Assembly (NCBI RefSeq): GCF_018598585.1
Contig: NZ_JAHESD010000063.1
Coordinates: forward strand, 1 to 32,771
DNA from: Chryseosolibacter indicum
Lineage (GTDB): Bacteria; Bacteroidota; Bacteroidia; Cytophagales; Cyclobacteriaceae
Direction: 5' to 3'
Length of the DNA: 32,771 nucleotides
Part shown: in pieces, positions 8,079 through 15,404 of the stretch
Layout of the letters: each line of letters opens with the position of its first letter
How positions within the stretch are numbered: the stretch's first letter is position 1
Translations under genes and position numbers: made by a program
Notes under the pieces: model-generated
Seen by the model: the letters and a program-made list of their open reading frames with translations, nothing else
What the model was told of the DNA's origin: nothing
The model's database searches: none

Positions 8079-8927
8079 TTAGTTTTTGTTTTCTCTTTTT
8101 GTAGTTCCTACACTGGATATAATACTGGTTAGTATCTGTTCAGTCTCCTGCTGGAAGATATTTGTATTCTGTTCTAGACTTCTTAACCTGGTATCCACCA
8201 ATTGCAGATCGTTGTTACGTTGTTGCTGAAGATACTGTGAGAAGTCTACCAGCAAACCTTCTATATATTTCTTCTGGTCTGTTGATGTAAGCTGAAAATA
8301 ATCTTTTACCATTCTCATGTTTTCTGACTGCATAGAGGCTACGAAATCTCTTATATCCCGTTGTGAAACCGAAGAAGCATCTTTTACCAGTTGATCAATT
8401 CTATTCGAATTGGTTTCAAGATTCTTCTTTATGCTTGCAGTCAGCTTTTCTTCGTTCTTCTTCCAGGTCTCTTCAATTGCCAGGTTATTATTTTGCAGAG
8501 AAGCATTAATCATATCCCGGACCTGTTCTTTAGTAAGACTATTATCGTTACTTACTGGGCTTTCATTCTTAACTTCAACAGGCTGTCCGAAAGTCAATTT
8601 AAATTCATTGTCAGTCACGCGCATGCTAATGCCTGCCATTCTTCCGACAAGAATAACTATGATAAGGGAAGCTGCTATACTTAAAATAGTTTTAACATAG
8701 GGAGTATCCCAGAATTGTTGTTTATTATCGCCTAATACCAGTGGTGGAGCAATCACCTCCTTGTCATCAACATGAGAAATCAGGTTGCGCAATTGCTGAT
8801 ATTTCAACAATTCGTTTTGAGCTTCTATGTTTGTTTGAAGATATTGTTCAAACCTGTCTTTTTCTTCTCCCTCCAGCTCGCCGTAGAGATAAGCCATCCA
8901 ATCTCTTTCATCGGGTTTATAGCTCAT
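8079..8927 (-). CDS. Membrane-bound anti-sigma-like protein with a coiled-coil periplasmic part
   Basis: A 282-residue protein. The N-terminal 60 residues (DERDWMAYLYGELEGEEKDRFEQYL) look like the cytoplasmic anti-sigma domain common in ECF operons, but I see no HxxxCxxC zinc motif. One transmembrane helix follows at about residues 80-98 (TILSIAASLIIVILVGRMAG). From about 140 to 275 the sequence is Gln/Asn/Glu-rich with heptad character, a probable periplasmic coiled coil. Its start overlaps the end of the sigma gene by 11 bases, a translational coupling typical of sigma/anti-sigma pairs. It should hold the sigma factor at the membrane until an envelope signal releases it. Function is inferred from domain order and context; no stimulus can be named. 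Confidence 0.75.
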   Translation of the reverse strand: MSYKPDERDWMAYLYGELEGEEKDRFEQYLQTNIEAQNELLKYQQLRNLISHVDDKEVIAPPLVLGDNKQQFWDTPYVKTILSIAASLIIVILVGRMAGISMRVTDNEFKLTFGQPVEVKNESPVSNDNSLTKEQVRDMINASLQNNNLAIEETWKKNEEKLTASIKKNLETNSNRIDQLVKDASSVSQRDIRDFVASMQSENMRMVKDYFQLTSTDQKKYIEGLLVDFSQYLQQQRNNDLQLVDTRLRSLEQNTNIFQQETEQILTSIISSVGTTKRENKN

Positions 8928-9555
8928 ATCCTATTGTATCTTTATTAATGTTCTTTTTAACTAATATCTTTCTTAAGCTTTCAAGTCCGTAATACATTCT
9001 GGACTTTACTGTATTCTCGGAGATGTTTAACACATCTGCTATTTCTCTGAATTTTAATCCTTCATACTCCTTCATTATTACTACTTCTCTTTGTTCTTCA
9101 TTGAGTTGCAACAGTGCTTCCTGAAGAATATCAGAAAGTTCAATCTGCTCCAACTGCTTTTCCGGGTTATCATGCCTTTGTGCTGATGATTCCCAGCGTG
9201 GTGAATCTTCTGCTTCCCGGTTCCATACTACGTCAAAAGAAAGTGATCTGCTCCCTTTTGTTTTTCGCGCTTCCTCGCGGCAGGAGTTTACAGCTATCTT
9301 GTACAGCCAAGACTTAAACCTGGCAGTATCCTGAAGGCCATGTAAATTCCGACACATTGAAATGAAGGTCTTCTGTGAGATTTCCATGGCCATGTCGTGG
9401 TCCAGGAAAAACTTGTATCCAAAGTTGTAGATCCGTTTATACCACAGCTGAACCAGCCGGCCCTGGGCATTCTGGTCACCTTGTTTAGCTTTAACAATCA
9501 GGGTGTCAGAATGCATCATCGCAATATCCAGTAGAGTTTCAGCATGCATAACCAC
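8917..9555 (-). CDS. ECF-family RNA polymerase sigma factor (first operon)
   Basis: A 212-residue sigma-70 family factor of the extracytoplasmic-function type. Region 2 spans about residues 30-95 (GRLVQLWYKRIYNFGYKF, then FKSWLYKIAVNSCREEARK). Region 4 spans about 145-200 (LNEEQREVVIMKEYEGLKF, then REIADVLNISENTVKSRMYY), a clear helix-turn-helix. The linker of about 40 residues is somewhat long. In-frame ATGs at codons 1, 3, 13 and 14 leave the start uncertain; a start at Met13 or Met14 would still keep region 2 complete. The stop overlaps the anti-sigma-like gene. It is transcribed divergently from the methyltransferase gene across 199 bp. It should direct polymerase to its own operon and to unknown targets. 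Confidence 0.9.
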   Translation of the reverse strand: MVMHAETLLDIAMMHSDTLIVKAKQGDQNAQGRLVQLWYKRIYNFGYKFFLDHDMAMEISQKTFISMCRNLHGLQDTARFKSWLYKIAVNSCREEARKTKGSRSLSFDVVWNREAEDSPRWESSAQRHDNPEKQLEQIELSDILQEALLQLNEEQREVVIMKEYEGLKFREIADVLNISENTVKSRMYYGLESLRKILVKKNINKDTIGYEL

Positions 9556-9739
9556 AATTTTCGCTACTCATACGCTATTTTTTAGAAGGATTTCAGCGTT
9601 TTCATTATTAGGATGTTGCTAGTTCATTAAAAGTTTTAACCAGTAGTAACTTTTTTAAGAAAGGACTTGAATTGGCCCTAATTCGAAAATTAAGGTTTAT
9701 TAAGCTTTTATTCAGGTTACCAAGCAATAAAATCCCTGC

Positions 9740-9747
9740 TATCTTTG
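9740..9747 (+). promoter_or_regulatory. Bacteroidota -7 promoter element TATCTTTG
   Basis: TATCTTTG matches the TAnnTTTG -7 consensus exactly. The methyltransferase ATG begins seven bases further on, so the transcript would have almost no leader. No TTG is present at the expected 17-23 bp upstream, so the -33 half is missing or degenerate. Confidence 0.5.
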
Positions 9748-9754
9748 CAGGCGT

Positions 9755-10522
9755 ATGAAGAAATTAATCTCTTTTGTTGTACGTAAAGTCCCAAGAAAGT
9801 ATCTGCAACGTGTAGCCGGAATAGGTGGTAAAATATTCAGTGTTCTTTACGTCGGCAATAATGTGACCTGCCCGATCTGCGAAAGGTCCTTCAGTAAGTT
9901 TCTTCCTTACGGACGTCTCAATCCAAGGCCTAATGCATTATGCCCGAACTGCTTATCCCTCGAAAGACATCGCCTGATCTGGTTATACCTTCGGGAGCAA
10001 TCAAACTTTTTCACTGAAAAGCTACAGGTATTACATATCGCACCAGAAGCGTGCTACATCAATCGGTTTGAGAAATTACATGGAGATGGTTATGTAACAG
10101 CAGATATCGAATCGCCACTTGCAAAGGTAAGAATGGACATCCACGAAATACCTTTTAATGAAAATACGTTTGATGTCGTTCTATGTAATCATGTGCTCGA
10201 ACATGTAGACGATGATATAAAAGCAATGAGGGAAATAAGAAGGGTATTGAAACCAGATGGATTTGCCATTCTTCAGATCCCGCTATTTAATCCCGTGCCT
10301 GATGTCACGTTTGAAGATAGATCCATTACCGATCCATTAGCGCGTGAAAAGGCCTTTGGGCAGGATGATCATGTTCGATTATATGGGAGAGATTACGTTA
10401 AAAGAATAGAAAGAGCCGGACTGAAAGGAATTGAAGATGACTTTGCACAAAGACTTTCTGATGAGCAGGCCTTTAGGTATGGCATTATGAAAGGTGAGGT
10501 TATCTACAAAGGCATAAAGTAA
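9755..10522 (+). CDS. SAM-dependent methyltransferase with an N-terminal zinc-ribbon-like segment
   Basis: A 255-residue class I methyltransferase of the Methyltransf_11 type. SAM-binding motif I is degenerate (LHIAPE, residues 93-98). An acidic residue in motif II (Asp117), an Asp before the next strand (DIHEIPF) and the motif IV/post-IV segment FDVVLCNHVLEHV (139-151) support the fold, and VLKPDGFAILQIP is typical of the family. Ahead of it are paired cysteines, C39PIC42 and C63PNC66, spaced like a zinc ribbon. The substrate is unknown; similar domain orders occur among glycan- or small-molecule-modifying methyltransferases. It has its own promoter-like element, no operon partners, and converges on the DUF4097 gene. 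Confidence 0.85.
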   Translation: MKKLISFVVRKVPRKYLQRVAGIGGKIFSVLYVGNNVTCPICERSFSKFLPYGRLNPRPNALCPNCLSLERHRLIWLYLREQSNFFTEKLQVLHIAPEACYINRFEKLHGDGYVTADIESPLAKVRMDIHEIPFNENTFDVVLCNHVLEHVDDDIKAMREIRRVLKPDGFAILQIPLFNPVPDVTFEDRSITDPLAREKAFGQDDHVRLYGRDYVKRIERAGLKGIEDDFAQRLSDEQAFRYGIMKGEVIYKGIK

Positions 10523-10540
10523 AATAGATCTTTATAATTA

Positions 10541-10570
10541 CTGGTTGCCGGTAATATAACCGACAACCAG
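10541..10570. terminator. Hairpin between convergent genes
   Basis: CTGGTTG (10541-10547) pairs with CAACCAG (10564-10570), and CGGT (10549-10552) with ACCG (10559-10562) inside, with one mismatch and a six-base loop. It sits between the stops of the methyltransferase and the DUF4097 gene. Neither side has a strong T-run, so it may act as a weak bidirectional terminator or as an mRNA 3'-end stabiliser. Confidence 0.5.
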
Positions 10571-10580
10571 AAAGCAAATC

Positions 10581-11414
10581 TTACTTCTTTCGGATGTAGA
10601 TGTCGCCGTTATAGTTCTTCATCGTAAACTCAGGGCCACCGCCATTTACATTAGCCCGTTTCCAATCGTCAATCGAAACTCTATACACTCCGGATCTCGC
10701 ATCTTTCTTTTGGACAGGACCTGTGCTTACCATGTTAACATCGAAGCCTGTAAAGATTTCACCTTGTTCCGTTTTCATTTTCAAAGCTGCCTTTAAGCTG
10801 GCAGGAAACGTGAGATCAATATCACCATTATAAGTTGAAAAAGACATTGGGGTGTTTTCTGTAACCTTATCAAAAGTTACTTTGATATCACCATTGTATG
10901 TAGTTGCAACGACTGAACCAGATATGCTTAATGCCTGGATTTCTCCGTTATAATTTGTCAGTTCTGTTTCTCCCTGAATATTACTTACAAACAGATCTCC
11001 GTCGTTGTAGGTGTGTACTTCCATGTCAAAACCGGAGGGAACTTCTATTTCAAGATTAATTTTTCTACTCCACGAATCTGACTGAACTTTAACAAAATTG
11101 CTATTCTCTACTGCCTCAAGATCCATACCTCCTCCTCCTATTCTTTTTAAACCGTCACTATTAGTCCCTCCCTTTCTATTGTCTCTGTCTTCATCTTCCA
11201 CCGCTGTATATTTAACGAGTACATCTTTTCGTGCCGTTCCTTTTATGGTAATGGATCCATAATTTAAGTGAGCTTTCAGCTTACCTCTTTTGGATGGATC
11301 TGTTAGCGGAACAGTAAACTCATTATTGCTTTGCGCGGATACAATTGAACTTGAAATCAAGACTAATCCAATTGTTATTAACATTACACTTGCTATCAAA
11401 ACTTCTTTCTTCAT
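10581..11414 (-). CDS. DUF4097-type repeat protein, exported (second ECF operon)
   Basis: A 277-residue exported protein with an N-terminal signal or anchor helix (about residues 4-28, ending VSAQS). It consists of short beta-helix-like repeats around a Y-N-G-D/E-I core: NYGSITI (51-57), YNDGDLFV (136-143), YNGEIQA (155-161), YNGDIKV (173-179), YNGDIDL (195-201) and YNGDIYI (268-274). The spacing in the middle block is 18-22 residues. This is the pattern of DUF4097/adhesin-like proteins, whose biochemical role is unknown. Residues 74-96 form a charged, Gly-rich insert. It is the last gene of the sigma / HEAT membrane protein / DUF4097 / DUF4097 run, 25 bp after its neighbour. It is probably a surface or periplasmic product of that regulon. 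Confidence 0.8.
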   Translation of the reverse strand: MKKEVLIASVMLITIGLVLISSSIVSAQSNNEFTVPLTDPSKRGKLKAHLNYGSITIKGTARKDVLVKYTAVEDEDRDNRKGGTNSDGLKRIGGGGMDLEAVENSNFVKVQSDSWSRKINLEIEVPSGFDMEVHTYNDGDLFVSNIQGETELTNYNGEIQALSISGSVVATTYNGDIKVTFDKVTENTPMSFSTYNGDIDLTFPASLKAALKMKTEQGEIFTGFDVNMVSTGPVQKKDARSGVYRVSIDDWKRANVNGGGPEFTMKNYNGDIYIRKK

Positions 11415-11439
11415 ATTCTATAAAATCTTAATTACTACT

Positions 11440-12330
11440 TTATTTTTCTTTCAGGTACACGTTACCATTGAAAGTCTCAAAGTCGAGGAAAACACCGCCG
11501 TTTCCTACCTTATACCTGTTGCCGTTAACTTTGTATTTAATACCATCTCCATTTCCTGTTTTTTCAACTTTTGCTGGTAAGGCTTCTATTTTATCTACAT
11601 TGGTATAGAACTCGCCATTGAAGCTTTCAAAGCTGAGGTTTGCAGCCAATCCTTTATTAAACAAAGCATTGATATCTCCGTTAAGGGAATAGAACCTGCA
11701 ATCATTTGAAGGATTTTTTTCGTAGTCAATATCAACATCGCCATTGATTGTACTAGCCTCTGCTTCCTTTACGAGGTTAGCAAGCGCGATACTTCCATTG
11801 ATATTATTCGCTTTAACAGTACCACTCACTTTTGCAACACTGATGTTTCCTTCATTAATTGTACTCGCAAATACATTGATGGTAGCAGGAACTTTGATTA
11901 CAAAATCCATTTTATAATCATATTCTGTTTTACAGTTCCCTTTGTTACAATCCCAATTGTACCCCCAACCGCCTTGTTTCCACTCACCATTTCCTCTTCT
12001 ATTGGCTTTGCCAAACGAATTGCAACCATCTTCTACGTATAGCACAAGGGTATCAGCTCTATCTATAACGCCAAGTTGCAGCTGCTGTTTTCCTTTTTCT
12101 AAGCGTGCTTCTGTTTTTGCCGAAACACTCTTAATTACTTCAACAAGTACTTTCTGACCATCGTAACCTTCAACCTTTATGCTTCCGTTGATGTTGGCAA
12201 TCACTATTGCATTTGCTGCAGACTGCTTTTCGAAGCTAAGTTCTCTGTTAATCTTTTCAGTATGTGTTTGGGCAATGCTTGCTGACTTCAGCACCATTAA
12301 CCCGATAAATACTATTAATAATAATCTCAT
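11440..12330 (-). CDS. DUF4097-type repeat protein, exported (paralogue-like neighbour)
   Basis: A 296-residue exported protein with a signal peptide at residues 1-20 (ending SIAQT). It has the same repeated core as its downstream neighbour: INGSIKV (47-53), INEGNISV (158-165), INGSIAL (177-183), INGDVDI (195-201), LNGDINA (216-222), FNGEFYT (237-243) and FNGNVYL (287-293). The central spacing is 18-21 residues, consistent with a right-handed beta-helix. An inserted loop (about 101-135) is rich in Gly, Trp and Asn and holds three cysteines (C103, C128, C133). It starts five bases after the HEAT-protein stop. The shared fold and adjacency suggest an old tandem duplication. Function is unknown; an envelope role is inferred from export and from the sigma factor upstream. 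Confidence 0.8.
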   Translation of the reverse strand: MRLLLIVFIGLMVLKSASIAQTHTEKINRELSFEKQSAANAIVIANINGSIKVEGYDGQKVLVEVIKSVSAKTEARLEKGKQQLQLGVIDRADTLVLYVEDGCNSFGKANRRGNGEWKQGGWGYNWDCNKGNCKTEYDYKMDFVIKVPATINVFASTINEGNISVAKVSGTVKANNINGSIALANLVKEAEASTINGDVDIDYEKNPSNDCRFYSLNGDINALFNKGLAANLSFESFNGEFYTNVDKIEALPAKVEKTGNGDGIKYKVNGNRYKVGNGGVFLDFETFNGNVYLKEK

Positions 12331-12334
12331 GTTG

Positions 12335-13117
12335 TTAACTTAAGATTTTGATACTTTCTTTAATTCTATTCTTCACTTCATCAGGTGTTCTTTCTGACTG
12401 AATGATTTTCTCCAATTCCTTAACGGACGACTTTTCCTGTATCTGGGCCATAAGTTCGGCCAAAGCTACCTGTACCAAAGGTGATTCTTGTTTCGCAATG
12501 GATCGTATGAGCTCCTCACGCACTGAACTCTCTTTGATATATGGAAGCAATGCTTCAAGGGCTGCAAGGCGTACATTTACATTGTCATCGCTGTTAAGCG
12601 TTTTTAGCAGGGCATTTGTGACTTTAGCACTGGCTTCACTCATTTCACTTGTAAGACTTACTGCTCTTAGTCTTTCTGTCGCCGATTCTTTTTCAAGAAG
12701 TGATAACATCATCATCTCTTTCAGATCATTTACCTGTTGGCTTAAAGCTTGTATTTCAGTACCTGGTTTTTCGTTAGGCTTTATGATATAGCCTATGCCC
12801 ATGCCTAATACTAATGCTATAGAGGCAAATGCAAGCTTTGGCGAAAGCTGATTCCAGGAAAAGAAGTTTTTCCAGGAGAAAGAAGATTTAATTTCTCTCT
12901 TCTGCAGTGCAAGCATCTGGTAGAACCTATCGTCCAGGTCTTCGGTAGGTGTGGGATAACTCAGTTCTGTGATCTTCTTATCAAGCACACCAATTGAAAG
13001 TGATTCGATATCTACCTGACCTGATTCAATTAACAACTCCAACGCTCTTTGTTCTTCAGCGGAGAGTTTCCCGTTATTAAACTTAATGATCAGGTTTTCT
13101 ATTCTTTCTCTTTCCAT
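12335..13117 (-). CDS. Membrane anti-sigma-like protein with C-terminal HEAT-like repeats
   Basis: A 260-residue protein. The N-terminus (IENLIIKFNNGKLSAEEQRA) looks like a zinc-less anti-sigma domain. A single transmembrane helix lies at about residues 94-112 (LAFASIALVLGMGIGYIIKP), followed by a short coiled coil. Residues from about 148 to the end are helical repeats of HEAT type (NVRLAALEALLPYIK; SPLVQVALAELMAQI). Proteins of this order sit after ECF sigma genes in many Bacteroidota and probably tether or inhibit the sigma factor. Its start codon lies one base after the sigma stop codon, so the two are tightly coupled. The HEAT-like region would lie in the periplasm and could sense or bind a partner. 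Anti-sigma activity is inferred. Confidence 0.75.
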   Translation of the reverse strand: MERERIENLIIKFNNGKLSAEEQRALELLIESGQVDIESLSIGVLDKKITELSYPTPTEDLDDRFYQMLALQKREIKSSFSWKNFFSWNQLSPKLAFASIALVLGMGIGYIIKPNEKPGTEIQALSQQVNDLKEMMMLSLLEKESATERLRAVSLTSEMSEASAKVTNALLKTLNSDDNVNVRLAALEALLPYIKESSVREELIRSIAKQESPLVQVALAELMAQIQEKSSVKELEKIIQSERTPDEVKNRIKESIKILS

Positions 13118-13118
13118 A

Positions 13119-13694
13119 CTATAGATGCTTTTCTAAATGCTGATATACTTCTTTTAACTCCTGCAAAGCGCGGAATACTTTCACTTTAACTGCCCCTTCG
13201 CTGCAACCCAGGATGTCGCCGATTTCCTTGTACTTCTTTTCCTGGAATTTGCTTAACAGAAGAATCTCGCGTTTATCTTCAGGCAGTCTGTCCATGGCCA
13301 TGGAGAGGAGTTGCATCTCTTCATCCTGCCTGAATTGTGTTGCTCTATCTTCCTCACTCTCGAGCCGTTCTTCCCAATTGTCTATGGATTCTTTATGCTT
13401 CCATTTCGTTTTTCGGAAGTGGTCGTGGTTTACATTTCGGGCAATGTGAAACATCCAGGTTTTGAAGTCGCCCTCTCCGCGGAAGAGGTAGCGATACTTC
13501 AGTATTCGGAAGAAAACATTCTGTACCAGATCTTCGCAGAGCTCCTGATCTTTGGTCATACCATAGAAAAAGCCATACAACGGCTTCTTATAGCGTTCGA
13601 ACAACAGACCAAGTTTATCAAGGTCTCCATCCTTCACCTTAAGCATTAAGGCATTGTCAGTCAAAGCGTCCAAATCCGGTGGTTTCGTTTTCAA
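13119..13694 (-). CDS. ECF-family RNA polymerase sigma factor (second operon)
   Basis: A 191-residue ECF sigma factor. Region 2 spans about residues 28-98 (LLFERYKKPLYGFFYGM, DLVQNVFFRILKYRYLF, then FKTWMFHIARNVNHDHFRK). Region 4 spans about 130-185 (LPEDKREILLLSKFQEKKY, then KEIGDILGCSEGAVKVKVF) and contains the DNA-binding helix-turn-helix. It heads a four-gene run with a membrane anti-sigma-like protein and two DUF4097 proteins. GTAACC occurs on the minus strand 27 bases before the start (13721-13726); similar sequences can act as ECF -35 elements, so autoregulation is possible, but no -10 could be assigned. If transcription does start there, Met17 would be the better translation start. 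Confidence 0.9.
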   Translation of the reverse strand: MKTKPPDLDALTDNALMLKVKDGDLDKLGLLFERYKKPLYGFFYGMTKDQELCEDLVQNVFFRILKYRYLFRGEGDFKTWMFHIARNVNHDHFRKTKWKHKESIDNWEERLESEEDRATQFRQDEEMQLLSMAMDRLPEDKREILLLSKFQEKKYKEIGDILGCSEGAVKVKVFRALQELKEVYQHLEKHL

Positions 13695-13764
13695 GAAGGG
13701 AAACTCAGGGTTTTAAGGAAGGTTACAGAGTTTTACTGAAATATAGTAGAAAGTGATAGAAGTA

Positions 13765-13990
13765 GCAGTAGGCAAGTTCAATAGGCAATAAGCACGGATT
13801 CCATCCAGCACCAGAATCAAGCATCCAGTAGATTCGGCTTTTACTAACCGACTTTACTGTCAATTGACAACTTTAATTGCCCTATTTTTTCATCGTGATA
13901 ATCTGATAAAACAAAAAAGGCTACTCTTCCAAGTAACCTTTTTTATCTTTTTAGCATTGACAACCTTGCCTACTGCAAATTGTCTATTGC
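13765..13990. repeat. Intergenic repeat-rich stretch (TAGGCAA and CATCCAG families)
   Basis: This is the main non-coding block between the second sigma operon and the gene at 13998. GCAGTAGGCAAG (13765-13776) recurs inverted as CTTGCCTACTGC (13965-13976). Related units ATAGGCAATAAGC (13781-13793) and TCTATTGCTTATG (13982-13994) lie beside them. In between, CATCCAG occurs twice (13803-13809 and 13821-13827), separated by CACCAGAATCAAG. No open frame or RNA gene is evident. These look like degenerate short-period intergenic repeats; whether they are transcribed or bound is unknown. Confidence 0.5.
13913..13944 (-). terminator. Intrinsic terminator, bidirectional form
   Basis: AAAAAAGG-C-TACT (13913-13925) pairs with AGTA-A-CCTTTTTT (13932-13944) around loop CTTCCA, with one mismatch. 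Poly-A before and poly-T after the stem give a U-tract in both directions. It lies 54 bases past the stop of the minus-strand gene at 13998, so it probably ends that transcript. There is no plus-strand gene upstream to use it. Confidence 0.75.
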
Positions 13991-13997
13991 TTATGTT

Positions 13998-14600
13998 TTA
14001 CAATGCGCCGAGCTCCTGTAGTTTATTTCTTTCATTCTGAAGTTCGCGAGAAAGCTTGGTTTGCTTATCCATAGCTTTACGTTTGTAATCTTCGTACTCG
14101 CTGTGGATGGAAGCTGCCAGGTCTGCTTTCTCCTTCAGGTTCTTTCTGCTCATCTTCAAAGTATACATTATCACAGCGATGGTGATACCAAGAGCAAGAA
14201 TGATGACGCCTACAAAACCTGCAAAAAATCCCTTATCGAAGTCAATACCTAAAACTTTAATATGCGTGCTAGCATATACGATATCCTGAATAGAAGCTTC
14301 TTTAGCTTTCAAAGCATCCATGTTTTCTTTAAGTTCGGCCTGAAGTTTATTGGTGCTGGCGATATTCTGTGCAATGGCAACTTCCTTTGCTTGTAGTGAA
14401 TCAACTACTATTTTCCACCATGCATCAAGTAAGTCCTCTTTTATAACTTTATAATCCTGATAGTTTTGAGACTTATTCTTCATCAAGAGGAATCGCTCGC
14501 GTAATGTTTGGTTGTCTTTGTTTAGAGCGTCAGTAGCCGATTGTGCAAAAACACCAACTACAGCGAACACACAAATCAACAAAATGGTGGTATGCTTCAT
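13998..14600 (-). CDS. Exported coiled-coil protein with one membrane helix, unknown function
   Basis: A 200-residue protein from ATG 14600. It has a signal peptide (residues 1-20, MKHTTILLICVFAVVGVFAQ), a helical Lys/Glu/Gln-rich region (about 25-105), a transmembrane helix (about 124-146, GFVGVIILALGITIAVIMYT) and a charged cytoplasmic coiled coil (about 150-197). The frame is open 13 codons further upstream to 14639, but that start would bury the signal peptide. A TATTTTTG promoter element on the minus strand (14623-14630) would also place the transcript start after 14639. No family recognised. It stands alone with its own promoter and terminator. The topology suggests a membrane-anchored scaffold or signalling accessory, but this is speculative. 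Confidence 0.7.
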   Translation of the reverse strand: MKHTTILLICVFAVVGVFAQSATDALNKDNQTLRERFLLMKNKSQNYQDYKVIKEDLLDAWWKIVVDSLQAKEVAIAQNIASTNKLQAELKENMDALKAKEASIQDIVYASTHIKVLGIDFDKGFFAGFVGVIILALGITIAVIMYTLKMSRKNLKEKADLAASIHSEYEDYKRKAMDKQTKLSRELQNERNKLQELGAL

Positions 14601-14622
14601 AGGGTAATGTTTAAATGAATCA

Positions 14623-14630
14623 CAAAAATA
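14623..14630 (-). promoter_or_regulatory. Bacteroidota -7 promoter element TATTTTTG
   Basis: Read on the minus strand, TATTTTTG fits TAnnTTTG exactly and lies 22 bases before the ATG at 14600. It decides the start choice for that gene, since the longer frame begins upstream of the predicted transcript start. No TTG is found at the -33 distance. The 14640-14894 gap beyond it holds no other recognisable feature except a near match, TAATTTTC (14863-14870), before the phosphoesterase gene. Confidence 0.45.
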
Positions 14631-14894
14631 CTTCTTCAAATATAGTAACTCCTACCTAAAATGTGTCAGCGTATTTATATCTCGATTAATGCAGATGATT
14701 GTCGACTAAACGATTTTTTTCAATTTTAAATAACAAAAGCTCACTTTGAAGTGCAGTTACATGAAGCAGCACTATACTACTTAAAAGCAGATTCTTTTCC
14801 TGCCTAAGAGGGCAATATGCAAAGACTTTCCTAGAACACATCAGTACAATGTTCTTATTCTGTAATTTTCGCGCACATTAATTGGTAGCAGCAG

Positions 14895-15404
14895 ATGAAA
14901 ATAGGTTTGATCTCAGACACACATGGCTTTCTTGATCCAAAAGTGTTTGACTACTTTAAAGATTGTGATGAAGTATGGCACGCCGGTGATATTGGAGAAG
15001 GGCCCATTCTAAAAGAGCTTGAGTCTTTCAAGCCTTTCAAGGCTGTCTTCGGAAATATTGATACGCGCAATATTCAGATCAAATATCCAGAAGATCTGTG
15101 GTTTGAATGTGAAGGTTTAACTTTCTGGATGACTCACATCGGAGGTGCCCCTCCTGCTTATAAGCCGAGAATAAAGAAGGCCTTAAAAGAAAGAATACCT
15201 GATGTTTTCATATGCGGGCATTCTCATATTCTTAGAGTAAAGAGAGACCCTGCCTATAATAATATGTTATACGTCAACCCAGGAGCAGCCGGTAATCATG
15301 GCTTTCATCAAATGAAAACAATGATACGATTCGATATCTCACGGGGAGAAATCACTAACATGGAAGTTATAGAACTTGGAAAACGTGGATTAATTAAATC
15401 CTAA
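14895..15404 (+). CDS. Metallophosphoesterase, YfcE/MJ0936 family
   Basis: A 169-residue calcineurin-like phosphoesterase of the small YfcE/MJ0936 type, a two-metal (often Mn) phosphodiesterase. All metal ligands are visible: D8-T-H10 (SDTHG), D32 (HAGDIG), N54 (FGNID), H81 (MTHIGG), and H109-S-H111 (CGHSH). The length is normal for the family. Its natural substrate is uncertain; relatives cleave simple phosphodiesters in vitro and some act on nucleotides. The stop codon overlaps the convergent dnaN stop in the four bases CTAA (15401-15404). Transcription must therefore end inside the neighbouring gene on both strands, or the 3' ends overlap. Confidence 0.92.
   Translation: MKIGLISDTHGFLDPKVFDYFKDCDEVWHAGDIGEGPILKELESFKPFKAVFGNIDTRNIQIKYPEDLWFECEGLTFWMTHIGGAPPAYKPRIKKALKERIPDVFICGHSHILRVKRDPAYNNMLYVNPGAAGNHGFHQMKTMIRFDISRGEITNMEVIELGKRGLIKS

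Noticed and set aside
13721-13728. GTAACC (minus strand) as the -35 of an autoregulated ECF promoter
   Set aside because: Attractive by position, but no matching -10 could be recognised and the predicted start would fall at or after the annotated ATG, so it is kept only as a remark.
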